DNA from: an uncultured Clostridia bacterium
Lineage (GTDB): Bacteria > Bacillota > Clostridia > Christensenellales > UBA1242
DNA length: 38,092 nt
Reading direction: 5' to 3'
Assembly (NCBI GenBank): GCA_944381245.1
Contig: CALWKK010000007.1
Span: forward strand, 1-38,092
Both the position numbers and the translations under genes were made by a program. Under the pieces are notes generated by a model. It made no database searches, had not been told where the DNA came from, and saw only the letters and a program-made list of their open reading frames with translations. The number at the start of each line of letters is the position of its first letter. The stretch's first letter is position 1. Positions 15,556 through 24,223 of this stretch are shown in pieces.

Positions 15556-16233
15556 TTAAAATTTACTTTCTTTTTTAAAACACATAAACCAATCTAAGCA
15601 ATAAGTATTTTCGTCTTGATTTTCCATTCGTTCTTTTGCAACCCCACAACTTCCCGCCGTTGGAACAATAACATCGTCTCCTGGTTCCCAATCAGCAGGT
15701 GTTGCCACACCGTCTTTATCTGCTTTTTGTAAAGCTAAAATTATTCTTTTAATTTCCTGAAAATTTCTTCCTGTTGACAATGGATAATATAATATTGTTC
15801 TAATTATTCCATTTGGATCAATTATAAAAACAGCTCTAACTGCCTGAGTTGTTGATTGTCCTGGTTGAATCATTCCATATGCTTTTGCAACTTCCATTTT
15901 TATATCTTCAATTAATGGGAAAGTAACATTTATATTTTTTTTATCTTTCCATTGTAATTCTTGTATTTTTCTTAACCAGGCTATGTGAGAATACAATGAA
16001 TCAACTGAAAGCCCAACTAATTCTGTGTTTAAATTTTTAAACTCATCAATCATAGAACCAAAAGTCATGAATTCAGTTGTGCAAACAGGAGTAAAATCTG
16101 CTGGATGCGAAAACAATATAACCCATTTGCCCGAAAAGTCCTTTGGAAAACTTATTATTCCCTGTGTTGTTATAGCCTCAAAACTAGGCGCGATATCACC
16201 TATAAGAGGCATTTTGTTATTTTCATTATTCAT
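15556..16233 (-). CDS. Peroxiredoxin, AhpC/TSA family (Prx6-like)
   Basis: 225 residues. Reduces peroxides with a peroxidatic cysteine, C51, in DFTPVCTTEF. The long C-terminal domain (WEPGDDVIVPTAGSCGVAKE) is typical of the Prx6/archaeal-type group; C196 in this segment is the usual second cysteine, and C212 and C218 near the end may also act in disulfide exchange. I chose the ATG at 16233, 7 bases after AGGAG, over a TTG at 16239. A TATAAT lies about 40 bases upstream. Monocistronic. Together with rubrerythrin it gives an anaerobe peroxide defence. Confidence 0.95.
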   Translation of the reverse strand: MNNENNKMPLIGDIAPSFEAITTQGIISFPKDFSGKWVILFSHPADFTPVCTTEFMTFGSMIDEFKNLNTELVGLSVDSLYSHIAWLRKIQELQWKDKKNINVTFPLIEDIKMEVAKAYGMIQPGQSTTQAVRAVFIIDPNGIIRTILYYPLSTGRNFQEIKRIILALQKADKDGVATPADWEPGDDVIVPTAGSCGVAKERMENQDENTYCLDWFMCFKKESKF

Positions 16234-16389
16234 AATCAATCTCCTTTATTTATTTATAACAAAAAATTTAAAGATTACCAATTATAAAATACTAATTTTT
16301 TATTCTTTATAGAATGATCATGGAGAATTTTGTTGTATTAACGAAAATATTTTTTAACATTTTTTTATTAATTTTAAGCAAATTAATTT

Positions 16390-17048
16390 TTATTTTTCAA
16401 AATAGTTAATTTAATTTTATAAAAAATTAGATACACTCGATCTATTTATTAAACTTTAAAATTTATTTTATAAATTATCAAATTATGAATTTTCACATCA
16501 TGTCTTTGGCTTAAATCAAGACATCTTAAATAATGAAAAAAATTTTCCTTCACCTTATACAATAATTTGATTTTCACAATCATATATTTCTTTATTTTTT
16601 TCAATTTGTAATAATTATAATCCATTTTTTATAAAAAAACTTTGCCAAAAATATGGCGCATGTGTTTTTTAAATTTTACAATTTTTAAATTTGCTATCCA
16701 TTCAAATTCTGCTATATGTAAAAACGTTGTTGGTATATTTAATGTTTTTGCAAAAGTTGCAAATAGCAAAGCATAATCAGTGCACCCACTCGCTTTTTTA
16801 CTTTCCCAAATTTCTTTTGCAATTCGCAAATTTTAATTTTTGTATATTTTATTCATGAAAATATTTAAATTCACTATGAATCCAAAAGCATCAACTCACT
16901 AAAAAATATACGCTATTTTTATTTTCGCGTTTATTATTTATATCTACCATTATTTTTTCGTATATATATTCTTTTTTCAAAAAAGGTTGAGTTAATTTAC
17001 CAAACTTTTTATAAAAAATAATTCATCTGAATTATTCAAACATTTCAT
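16390..17048 (-). pseudogene. Decayed transglutaminase-like gene
   Basis: Remnants of one protein lie in order on the minus strand. An ATG at 17048 after AAGGAAAG gives MKCLNNSDELFFIKSLV and then stops; the reading continues in another frame as KLTQPFLKKEYIYEKIMVD... to a stop near 16891. The first frame resumes as MNKIYKN, stop, NLRIAKEIWESK KASGCTDYALLFATFAKTLN IPTTFLHIAEFEW, which contains the transglutaminase core Cys region (SGCTDYA.LF...L...GIP). After a stop near 16629 pieces such as CLDLSQRHDVKIHN follow. At least two frameshifts and several stops make this a pseudogene. The His and Asp of a catalytic triad cannot be traced. The rest of 16240-16390 holds only the peroxiredoxin promoter region and no gene. 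Confidence 0.72.
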
Positions 17049-17068
17049 TTTCTTTCCTTATTATTTAA

Positions 17069-17156
17069 TGGCGGAGAGGACAGGATTTGAACCTGCGGAG
17101 ACTTTCATCTCACACGCTTTCCAAGCGTGCACATTAGACCACTCTGACACCTCTCC
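17069..17156 (-). tRNA. tRNA-Ser (GGA anticodon)
   Basis: Acceptor stem GGAGAGG (from 17156) pairs with CCTCTCC, followed by G and an encoded CCA (17071-17069). The anticodon loop TTGGAAA is closed by CACGC/GCGTG, giving anticodon GGA for UCC/UCU. The long variable arm is that of a class II tRNA, and GGTTCAAATCC is the T-loop. 88 nt. Confidence 0.95.
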
Positions 17157-17260
17157 ATATTTATCTTTTATCACACTTTTATATTTTTTGCAAATATTTT
17201 TTTTATTTTTACTAATTTGTAATTGTATATTAAGCTTTTGTACTTAATTATTAATTTTGC

Positions 17261-17289
17261 TTGCTTTTTAATTTATTTTGTGCTATATT
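17261..17289 (+). promoter_or_regulatory. Promoter of rpsB-tsf
   Basis: TTGCTT at 17261-17266, 17-bp spacer, TATATT at 17284-17289 with an extended TG one base upstream. A second TTGACA at 17303 may belong to another start. Between 17157 and 17260 I see nothing else. Confidence 0.6.
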
Positions 17290-17315
17290 TTCCAAGTCGT
17301 CATTGACAAATAAAC

Positions 17316-17400
17316 ACTCTAGATCTATTCATACGCCGTTGCCCATTAATTTTTATTAATTTTTGGGTTGCGTGTGGAGTTAAGAAGACTAGAGGAAGAC
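17316..17400 (+). promoter_or_regulatory. Putative structured leader of rpsB (S2)
   Basis: CTCTAG at 17318-17323 pairs with CTAGAG at 17389-17394, closing an inner arm in which ACGCCGTTGCCCA faces TGGGTTGCGTGT around an AT-rich loop. This nested stem just before the S2 gene suggests autoregulation by S2, but the fold is drawn by eye. Confidence 0.55.
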
Positions 17401-17423
17401 TAAAAACAAGGAGGAAAAAATAA

Positions 17424-18344
17424 ATGTCTGTTATTTCAATGAAACAATTATTAGAAGCTGGAGTTCATTTCGGACATCAAACAAGGAAATGGAATCCTAA
17501 AATGAAAAAATATATTTTTACAGCAAGAAATGATATCCACATTCTAAATTTAGAACAGACTTCAGATCTCATAGACAAAGCTTATTTGTTTGTTAGAGAT
17601 GTTGTTGCTTCAGGAAAAAATGTTTTGTTTGTTGGAACAAAAAAACAAGCTTCGGAAGCAATAAAAGAAGAAGCAGAGAGATGTGGTATGTTCTATGTCA
17701 ATTCAAGATGGTTAGGAGGATGTTTAACTAATTTCAAAACGATCAGAACAAGAATTGAAAGACTAAACAAATTAAACCAAATGGAAAAAGTTGGTGAATT
17801 TGATTTATTGCCAAAAAAAGAAGTTTCTCTTTTAAAAATTGAAAGAGATAAATTGGAAAACACTTTAGGTGGTATTAAGGAAATGAGAGAAATGCCTGGA
17901 GTTATTTTTGTTGTTGATCCTACAAAAGAACATATTTGTGTTAAAGAAGCGTTAAAACTTAATATACCTTTGGTTGGATTGGTTGACACAAATTGCGACC
18001 CATCTGGAATAGATTATGTAATACCAGGTAATGATGATGCGATTCGTTCTGTTAAATTAATTGCTTCTGCAATTGCTGACGCAGTTATCGAAGCAAGGGA
18101 AGGAGTTTCTTTTAAGGATAAAGAACAAGAAGATGAACCTGTTGATATGGCAACAGCGCTTTCAGAAGTAAAACCAACTGTTGAAGATGCTGAAGATTGT
18201 TCTGAAGAAGAAAAAACTCATAATAAAAAATCAAAATCAAAGAAAATAAACGAAAATAAAAACACTGGAAATAAAGATTCACAAAATGTGAATGAAACAG
18301 AAGAAATAAAATCTGATACAGTTAATAATGAAAACAAAGATTAA
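17424..18344 (+). CDS. rpsB: 30S ribosomal protein S2 (uS2) with charged C-terminal tail
   Basis: S2 sits on the back of the 30S subunit near S1. The canonical domain is complete: [100 protein letters not shown]. After about residue 235 an extra tail of about 65 residues, rich in Glu, Lys and Asn, is added to the normal length and is probably disordered. AAGGAGG precedes the ATG. It is co-transcribed with tsf, the universal order. Confidence 0.97.
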   Translation: MSVISMKQLLEAGVHFGHQTRKWNPKMKKYIFTARNDIHILNLEQTSDLIDKAYLFVRDVVASGKNVLFVGTKKQASEAIKEEAERCGMFYVNSRWLGGCLTNFKTIRTRIERLNKLNQMEKVGEFDLLPKKEVSLLKIERDKLENTLGGIKEMREMPGVIFVVDPTKEHICVKEALKLNIPLVGLVDTNCDPSGIDYVIPGNDDAIRSVKLIASAIADAVIEAREGVSFKDKEQEDEPVDMATALSEVKPTVEDAEDCSEEEKTHNKKSKSKKINENKNTGNKDSQNVNETEEIKSDTVNNENKD

Positions 18345-18366
18345 TAAATATCAATAGGAGGATAAA

Positions 18367-19011
18367 ATGTTTACTGCACAAGATGTTTCTAAATTAAGAG
18401 CTACAACAGGAGCTGGAATGATGGATTGTAAAAAAGCTTTAACAGAAACTAACGGTAATTTTGATGAAGCTATTAAATATTTGAGAGAAAAAGGCATTGC
18501 TGCCGCTGCAAAAAAAGCTGATCGTATCGCTGCGGAAGGTGTTGTTGGATCATACATTCATATGGGAGGAAAAATTGGCGTTTTAGTTGAAATTAATTGT
18601 GAAACTGATTTCGTTGCTAAAAGTGATGCTTTTCAAAACTTAGTAAAAGATATTGCTATGCAAATTGCTGCTGCTAAACCTTTATATGTAAATGAATCAG
18701 AAGTTCCTAATGAAGCTTTAGAAAGTGAAAAAGAAATTTTAAAAGCTCAAGCTTTAAATGAAGGAAAACCAGCTGCTGTTATTGAAAAAATGGTTGAAGG
18801 GAGAATAAAAAAATATTACAAAGATGTTTGCCTTATGGATCAAGACTTTGTTAAAGATAGCTCAAAAACTATTACACAAGTTGTTAACGAAGCTATTTTA
18901 TCAATCGGAGAAAAAATTTCAATTAGAAGATTTGTTAGATATGAAATGGGTGAAGGCTTAGAAAAAAGAGTTGATAATTTAGCAGAAGAAGTTGCAAAAA
19001 TGAGCAAATAA
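18367..19011 (+). CDS. tsf: Translation elongation factor Ts
   Basis: Nucleotide exchange factor for EF-Tu. The N-terminal UBA-like domain ([21 protein letters not shown]), the [11 protein letters not shown] exchange motif (TDFVA contacts the EF-Tu Mg site) and the C-terminal [14 protein letters not shown] are present. At 214 residues it is the short form with one dimerisation subdomain rather than the 290-residue E. coli or Bacillus type. AGGAGG precedes the ATG. Confidence 0.97.
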   Translation: MFTAQDVSKLRATTGAGMMDCKKALTETNGNFDEAIKYLREKGIAAAAKKADRIAAEGVVGSYIHMGGKIGVLVEINCETDFVAKSDAFQNLVKDIAMQIAAAKPLYVNESEVPNEALESEKEILKAQALNEGKPAAVIEKMVEGRIKKYYKDVCLMDQDFVKDSSKTITQVVNEAILSIGEKISIRRFVRYEMGEGLEKRVDNLAEEVAKMSK

Positions 19012-19037
19012 AAACTCGAAATATTCGAGTTTTTTTT
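19011..19037 (+). terminator. Terminator of rpsB-tsf
   Basis: AAAACTCGAA, loop ATA, TTCGAGTTTT and a run of T, starting at the tsf stop codon. Confidence 0.9.
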
Positions 19038-19038
19038 A

Positions 19039-19067
19039 TTGATTTTATTGTATTATTTTGTTATATT
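19039..19067 (+). promoter_or_regulatory. Promoter of walJ, predicted leaderless
   Basis: TTGATT at 19039-19044, 17-bp spacer, TATATT at 19062-19067, 6 bases to the ATG at 19074. The -35 box touches the T-run of the tsf terminator. Confidence 0.7.
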
Positions 19068-19073
19068 ATTTTC

Positions 19074-19862
19074 ATGAGAGTTGTAAATTTATCATCGGGA
19101 AGCGATGGAAACTTAACATATGTTGAAACTAATAATTGTAAGATTTTAGTGGATGCTGGTTTATCATGTAAAGATATTGAATTAAGACTATCGTTATTAA
19201 ATGTTAACGGCAAAGACATTGATGCTATTTTAGTTACCCATGAGCACATTGATCACATTAAAGGAATTAATGTTTTTGCAAGCAAATTTAATACTAAGAT
19301 TTATTGTCATGTTGACGAATTAAATATATTGTCTAAAAAATTAAATAAAATAATTTTAACTCAATTCCACACTTTTACAGCCTCTCCATTTAATATTAAA
19401 GATATTACTATTAATGCATTCAAAATACCTCACGACTCTGTTTGTTGTGTGGGTTTTAAAATAGTTTCTGATTCTAAAATTGTTTCATTTTGTACTGATT
19501 TAGGGTTCATAAGTGATAATATCTTGCAAAACATATATGGAAGTCAACTAGTTTATTTAGAATCCAATCATGATATAAAAATGCTTAACAATAATTTGCA
19601 CTATCCAGCGAGTTTAAAACAGCGAATCTTGTCATCCAAAGGACATTTATCAAATTTTGCAAGTGCTGATGCCATATTAAAATTAACGAAATTTGGAACA
19701 AAACAAATTGTTTTATCACACTTATCCAAAGAAAATAATTCACCAAGTTTAGCTTTTGATACTGTTGTATCAATTTTAAATAAAAATGGAATAATTGAAG
19801 GAAAAGACATAAAAATTGACATTGCATCAACAATGCCAGGAAAAATTTATAAAATTTCATAA
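19074..19862 (+). CDS. walJ: Metallo-beta-lactamase-fold hydrolase, WalJ/YycJ type
   Basis: 262 residues. The MBL zinc motif THEHIDH (H56, H58, D60, H61) follows VNLSSGSDGNLTYVET, the opening typical of WalJ (LASGSSGNc.yv). Further metal-binding positions: HDSV, CTDLGFISDNI, LESNHD and the late VLSHLSKENNS. WalJ is a predicted 5'-3' exonuclease-like enzyme linked to coordination of DNA replication and cell wall control in Bacillus. Here it stands without the walRK operon. It converges on the Spo0A-like gene, with only 4 bases between stop codons. Confidence 0.88.
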   Translation: MRVVNLSSGSDGNLTYVETNNCKILVDAGLSCKDIELRLSLLNVNGKDIDAILVTHEHIDHIKGINVFASKFNTKIYCHVDELNILSKKLNKIILTQFHTFTASPFNIKDITINAFKIPHDSVCCVGFKIVSDSKIVSFCTDLGFISDNILQNIYGSQLVYLESNHDIKMLNNNLHYPASLKQRILSSKGHLSNFASADAILKLTKFGTKQIVLSHLSKENNSPSLAFDTVVSILNKNGIIEGKDIKIDIASTMPGKIYKIS

Positions 19863-19866
19863 ATTA

Positions 19867-20592
19867 TTAAGATACTTTATCAACAATCCATGTTATAAAT
19901 TGTTTATTGCTTGGAATTGGATTGGCGCCCGTTAAAGAAGTTCTTCCGCTTATTTCGTCAAATAACATTTTATTTTTACTTCTTAAACTAGCAACATTTA
20001 TTGCGTTTCTAATATTTCTTTCAACATTATTTATTGGTGTGTTATACTTCATTGCTAGTTTGGGATATAACTTTTTATTGAAGGATTGCACCAACCTTTT
20101 ATCCTCTGCAACTTGCACCACCAATTCTCTAATATACTCATATCCTATATATTTTGTTGTTATTCCTAATTCTGCTAAGATTTTTGTTGTTTTTATTTTG
20201 ATTTCATTAATTTTATCTTGTGCTAATTTTTTTATTTGTTTTTCAGTTACACTTGATATCTCATTAAATAATTTATCTGTAAAATTTTTTCTATCCACTA
20301 TTGCAATATTGCTGTCAACTATATTTAAACTTTCTGGATTATTTGTTAATAAAACTATTCGTGGTAAATAAAATATTTTAGAATCAGCAAATTCCTTATA
20401 TAGTTCATAAGAAAATTTAACATTTTCCATATCATAAAAAACTATTTCTGGATTTGAGTTAATTATATTATTAAGCAATTCAGGAAATGTTAAACAATAA
20501 GATAAGTTAACTCTTTTTTCTCGACATATGATTTTTATGGCCTCGCTTAATGAATAATCTTTTTTTGTAAATAATAAAGCACTTTTACACAT
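19867..20592 (-). CDS. Spo0A-like regulator with a degenerate receiver domain
   Basis: 241 residues from the ATG at 20592, which has AAAGGAG 7 bases upstream; a longer frame from 20652 lacks a site. The C-terminal half (about 125-241) is a clear Spo0A DNA-binding domain: ILAELGITTKYIGYEYIREL, VQSFNKKLYPKLAMKYNTPI, NNVERNIRNAINVA, and SNKQFITWIVDKV. The N-terminal half has a receiver-like strand pattern (EIVFYDMENV with a possible phosphoacceptor Asp, and PRIVLLTNN with the switch Thr), but the acidic pair normally found after the first strand is absent (KSALLFTKKDYSL). So phosphorylation may be lost or altered. It could be a divergent Spo0A or a paralogue; whether the organism sporulates cannot be said. 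Confidence 0.85.
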   Translation of the reverse strand: MCKSALLFTKKDYSLSEAIKIICREKRVNLSYCLTFPELLNNIINSNPEIVFYDMENVKFSYELYKEFADSKIFYLPRIVLLTNNPESLNIVDSNIAIVDRKNFTDKLFNEISSVTEKQIKKLAQDKINEIKIKTTKILAELGITTKYIGYEYIRELVVQVAEDKRLVQSFNKKLYPKLAMKYNTPINNVERNIRNAINVASLRSKNKMLFDEISGRTSLTGANPIPSNKQFITWIVDKVS

Positions 20593-20762
20593 ATATTTCT
20601 CCTTTGTTTTTTTTGTCAAGTTATATCTTACATAATTTTTTTTAAATATCAAAGCATTTTTGTAAAGAATTTTTATTAATTTTGTAAAATATTGTATATT
20701 TTTTTATAAAATTATCTTTAAATATCTATAATTACCAGAAATCAATTAAAGACTTAAACATT

Positions 20763-20790
20763 TTGTTTTCAATTTTGTTTATGATAAAAT
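20763..20790 (+). promoter_or_regulatory. Promoter of holB-ricT-trmN6, predicted leaderless
   Basis: TTGTTT at 20763-20768, 16-bp spacer, TAAAAT at 20785-20790, 8 bases to the ATG at 20799; no Shine-Dalgarno sequence. The stretch 20593-20762 holds only the promoter region of the divergent Spo0A-like gene, with several AT-rich candidates and none decisive. Confidence 0.6.
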
Positions 20791-20798
20791 AATAAATA

Positions 20799-21740
20799 AT
20801 GGAATTTGCTGACAATAACAAAAATTTAATAATAAATTATTTAAATAGTGTTTTTTGTTTAAATAACCTTTCCCATGCAAATTTAATAATATCTCCAGAT
20901 TCTTTTTATAACCAGTTTGTTGCTAAAACATTTTCAGAAATCATTCTTTGTAAAAATAACAATTTATGTGGAATATGTAAGCCTTGCTTAATGAATAAAA
21001 GTGAAACCAATCCCGATTTGGTAAAATATCCTCGACAAACTATTTTTAATACTTTAGATGTAACAGATATTATTAATAATTCTCTTGAATCTCCACTTTA
21101 TAGTGAATTTAAAATAGTAATAATTAATAATATTGATCAGGCTACAATACAAGCTCAAAATAAATTGTTAAAAATTTTGGAAGAACCACCAAAGCATATC
21201 ATATTTATAATTACTGCAAATAATGAAAATAAAATTTTGCAAACAATTATATCAAGAACTAGAAAAATATATTTAAAACCTTTAAAAAAAGATATGATGC
21301 AATTATTCTTAGACAAAAATTATAATGATAGTTTAAATAAAATATCTTATGTGAAAGATGACTTAGAAAATGCAATTACGCTTTCAGAAGGATGGCCAGG
21401 GAAAGCACTTTTATATTTAACAGAAGAAGACTTATCGGATTCTATAAATTTAGCAAAAACAATAGCCTATTCATTTTCGTCAAGCAAAGATATCTCTTCT
21501 TTTGCATTTGCAATAATAAATAAAAAAGAGAAATTTAATCTATTTTTAAAGTTATTGCAGTCAGAATTTGAAAAACTTTTACACAAATGTTCCCCAAATT
21601 CTCGAATTGGAATTTGTAATATTATTGAATTAATTAACAACTGTTCGCATCTTTATGATTCTAATATTAATATAAATATTTTAATTGATAACTTATTAAT
21701 GGGAATCTTAGAAAATAAATATAACTATAATTTAAAATAA
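20799..21740 (+). CDS. holB: DNA polymerase III delta' subunit
   Basis: Delta' is the stator of the clamp loader. 313 residues. The zinc-binding region CGICKPCLM, then the NTLDVTDIINN segment, FKIVIINNIDQATIQAQNKL LKILEEPP (Walker B-like and EEPP), and TIISRTRKIYLKPL (SRC-like sensor region, here SRT) are diagnostic. As in other delta' proteins the Walker A loop is degenerate (LIISPDSF). The Ser-Arg finger is kept (ISRTR). It is first in an operon with ricT and trmN6, a common Clostridia order. Confidence 0.93.
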   Translation: MEFADNNKNLIINYLNSVFCLNNLSHANLIISPDSFYNQFVAKTFSEIILCKNNNLCGICKPCLMNKSETNPDLVKYPRQTIFNTLDVTDIINNSLESPLYSEFKIVIINNIDQATIQAQNKLLKILEEPPKHIIFIITANNENKILQTIISRTRKIYLKPLKKDMMQLFLDKNYNDSLNKISYVKDDLENAITLSEGWPGKALLYLTEEDLSDSINLAKTIAYSFSSSKDISSFAFAIINKKEKFNLFLKLLQSEFEKLLHKCSPNSRIGICNIIELINNCSHLYDSNININILIDNLLMGILENKYNYNLK

Positions 21741-21748
21741 GGAGCTAT

Positions 21749-22627
21749 ATGAAAAATTATATTTCGGTTGTTTTAGACAACAGTCCTGTTCGATTTAATA
21801 TTGAAACAGACGAAAATAACATAAAAATTGGAGATTTTATTATTGTTGAAACTTCCAGAGGATATGAACTAGCAAAATGTATTGATAATTGTAAAAAAGA
21901 AGAAAACATTGTCATTAAAGAAAATGTAGAAGAAAATGTTGAAAACGATGCTAATGATTTAATCAATGAAAAAATTAGTTTTGTTAAATTAGCATCAGAA
22001 AAAGACATTAATATTGCTCAAGACAATAAAAAATTTGCAGAAAATATAAAAAATGAAACTATTAAACTTATTTCTAAACTTAACCTTGCAATGAAAGTAA
22101 GCGCAACAAGTGTTAATCTAGATAAATCAAAAGCTTCGATTTTTTTTACATCTGAAAATAGAGTTGATTTTAGAAATCTTGTTAAAGAACTGGCAAATAT
22201 ATTTAAGATAAGAATCGAACTTCGTCAAATTGGGTCAAGAGATGAAGTAAGATACATGGGATCTCTTGGACTATGTGGCAAAGAATGTTGTTGCAAACAA
22301 TTTATAAATCAATTCGAACATGTTTCAATAAAAATGGCGAAAAATCAAAATCTATCCCTTAATCCACAAAAAATTAGTGGTGTTTGTGGAAGATTATTAT
22401 GTTGTTTGGGTTATGAAAATGAGCATTATGCTGAAGCTCTAAAGTTATTACCAAAAGTGGGTAATTTAGTTAAAACTCCTTTTGGAGAAGGTAAGGTTGT
22501 TTATAATGATATATTGAAAAGAATCGTTCAAGTAAAAATTGGAGATGAAAATAATTATGAAATAAAAAACTTTAACTTAGACGAAATTGAAATAATGAAG
22601 GGGAAAAATGAAGTTAAAAAAAAATGA
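21749..22627 (+). CDS. ricT: RicT/YaaT, PSP1-domain regulatory protein
   Basis: RicT (YaaT) forms the Y-complex with RicA and RicF, which carries iron-sulfur clusters, helps RNase Y mature mRNAs, and speeds the Spo0A phosphorelay in Bacillus. 292 residues. The PSP1 core shows FRNLVKELANIFKIRIELRQ IGSRDEVRYMGSLGLCGKEC CCKQF and VCGRLLCCLGYE, with the cysteines that bind the cluster. An acidic insert is at about residues 52-75. AAGGAG precedes the ATG, 8 bases after holB. It overlaps trmN6 by 20 bases. Confidence 0.95.
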   Translation: MKNYISVVLDNSPVRFNIETDENNIKIGDFIIVETSRGYELAKCIDNCKKEENIVIKENVEENVENDANDLINEKISFVKLASEKDINIAQDNKKFAENIKNETIKLISKLNLAMKVSATSVNLDKSKASIFFTSENRVDFRNLVKELANIFKIRIELRQIGSRDEVRYMGSLGLCGKECCCKQFINQFEHVSIKMAKNQNLSLNPQKISGVCGRLLCCLGYENEHYAEALKLLPKVGNLVKTPFGEGKVVYNDILKRIVQVKIGDENNYEIKNFNLDEIEIMKGKNEVKKK

Positions 22628-23342
22628 ACGATTTGATGATTTGCAAATTGGAAATCTAAAATTAATACAAGACAAAAACTGCTATTGCTTTACCAGTGAT
22701 TCTGTTATTCTTGCAAACTTTGTTAATGCAAAGAAAAATGAATACATTTGTGAAATAGGCGCTGGAACAGGGATTATTTCAATATTAATTGCTTATAAAT
22801 GCAATCCAAAAAAAATAACAGCCTTTGAAGTACAAAAACCTATATTTAATATATTAAAAAAAAATATTAAGTTAAATAATTTTTCAAACATAATAAACAT
22901 AATTAATTCACCCATACAAAATTGTTTTAACTTTGTTAGTCCTGAAAGCTTTGATATAGTTGTTTCAAATCCTCCTTATTTAAAAATAAATAAACAAAGT
23001 TTTGTTTCTAATAATAAAACTGAAGCAATATCAAAGCATGAAGTCATGCTTTCACTTGATGAATTAATATTAAATGCAAAAAAATTATTAAAGTTTGGTG
23101 GCAAATTTTATATAATATACACAGCAAATAGATGCGCTGAACTTATTTATAAATTAAAATTAAATAATTTAGAACCCAAAAAAATGTTTTTCACTTCACC
23201 TAAAATTAATACTAATCCAATATTAGTGGTTATAGAAGCGATTAAAGGTGGAAAAGAAAATTTAATTGTTTTGCCAACTTTAATAACAAATGATGATGAT
23301 GGAAATTATATTTATACAATTCAAAACTTATATAAAAAATAA
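22608..23342 (+). CDS. tRNA1(Val) adenine-N6 methyltransferase-like (YfiC/TmN6 family)
   Basis: 244 residues, class I SAM-dependent methyltransferase. The SAM loop EIGAGTGIISILIAY and the catalytic NPPYLK motif of N6-adenine enzymes are clear, and the N-terminal LQIGNLKLIQDKNCYCFTSD matches COG4123. The E. coli homologue methylates A37 of tRNA1(Val). The position after ricT and before rsmI is the standard Bacillota arrangement. It overlaps ricT by 20 bases; GGGG lies 5 bases before the ATG. Confidence 0.9.
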   Translation: MKLKKNERFDDLQIGNLKLIQDKNCYCFTSDSVILANFVNAKKNEYICEIGAGTGIISILIAYKCNPKKITAFEVQKPIFNILKKNIKLNNFSNIINIINSPIQNCFNFVSPESFDIVVSNPPYLKINKQSFVSNNKTEAISKHEVMLSLDELILNAKKLLKFGGKFYIIYTANRCAELIYKLKLNNLEPKKMFFTSPKINTNPILVVIEAIKGGKENLIVLPTLITNDDDGNYIYTIQNLYKK

Positions 23343-23351
23343 TTTAATTAT

Positions 23352-23380
23352 TTGTTTATATTTTGTAAGTTTGATAAAAT
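23352..23380 (+). promoter_or_regulatory. Promoter of rsmI, predicted leaderless
   Basis: TTGTTT at 23352-23357, 17-bp spacer, TAAAAT at 23375-23380, 6 bases to the ATG at 23387; no Shine-Dalgarno sequence. Confidence 0.7.
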
Positions 23381-23386
23381 ATACAT

Positions 23387-24193
23387 ATGATTTATTTTAT
23401 TTCAACACCAATAGGTAATTTAGAAGACATATCCTTTAGAGCTATTAAAATTTTAAAGGAAGTAGATATAATTTTTTGCGAAGACACTCGTGTAAGTTTA
23501 AAATTATTATCCAAATACAATATTAATAAAAAATTACAATCATTTCATAAATATAATGAATATAAATTGTGTGAATATATTGAAGATTTAAATAATAAAA
23601 ACAAAAATATTGCAATCATAAGCGACGCTGGAACGCCCGTTATTTCAGATCCTGGGAATATTTTGACAAAGTTCTTACACGAAAAGAATATAAAATACAC
23701 TTTAATTCCGGGCGCTTGCGCTCTCATTTCTGCTTTAGTTTTAAGCGGATTTGATAGTTCCAAATTCTTATTTGCTGGATTTATCCCTGAAAAAAACACA
23801 GAAAGAAAAAAAATTTTAACAGATTTATCGACTGTAAACACAACAATTATATTTTACGTATCTCCATACAATATTGATAAAGATATAATAGATATTTATA
23901 AATATTTTGGCAATAGAAAAGCTTGTTTAGTTAAAGAAATTTCCAAAATTCACGAATCTGTTTTCTTTTTTAATTTAAAAGATGGATTGAATTTGGATAA
24001 TGTTAAAGGTGAATTTGTTTTATTAATATCAAAAGATGATGATAATCATAATGAATTAAATAATATTTCAGTTGCTGATCATCTTTTATTTTATATAAAT
24101 TTAGGGTTTTCAAAAAATGATGCTATAAAAAAAGTTGCTAAAGATCGTAAAGTAAACAAAAATGAGATTTATAAACAAGTTCTTCACTTATAA
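23387..24193 (+). CDS. rsmI: 16S rRNA 2'-O-ribose C1402 methyltransferase
   Basis: RsmI methylates the ribose of C1402 in the decoding centre with SAM. Visible: IYFISTPIGNLEDISFRAI at the N-terminus, IIFCEDTRVSLKLLSKY, IAIISDAGTPVISDPG, LIPGACALISALVLSGF and FLFAGFIPEK. 268 residues, normal. The C-terminal region (NDAIKKVAKDRKVNKNEIYK) is the usual HTH-like domain. It lies 44 bases after trmN6 with its own promoter. Confidence 0.95.
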   Translation: MIYFISTPIGNLEDISFRAIKILKEVDIIFCEDTRVSLKLLSKYNINKKLQSFHKYNEYKLCEYIEDLNNKNKNIAIISDAGTPVISDPGNILTKFLHEKNIKYTLIPGACALISALVLSGFDSSKFLFAGFIPEKNTERKKILTDLSTVNTTIIFYVSPYNIDKDIIDIYKYFGNRKACLVKEISKIHESVFFFNLKDGLNLDNVKGEFVLLISKDDDNHNELNNISVADHLLFYINLGFSKNDAIKKVAKDRKVNKNEIYKQVLHL

Positions 24194-24212
24194 TATAATT
24201 TATTTTTAATCA

Positions 24213-24218
24213 TATAAT
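24213..24218 (+). promoter_or_regulatory. -10 box of murB, predicted leaderless
   Basis: TATAAT only 5 bases before the ATG at 24224, no Shine-Dalgarno sequence; the -35 region is AT-rich and unclear. Confidence 0.5.
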
Positions 24219-24223
24219 TAATT

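Noticed and set aside
17069..17160. Prophage or island attachment site at tRNA-Ser
   Set aside because: No integrase and no visible repeat of the tRNA 3' end were found in the window.
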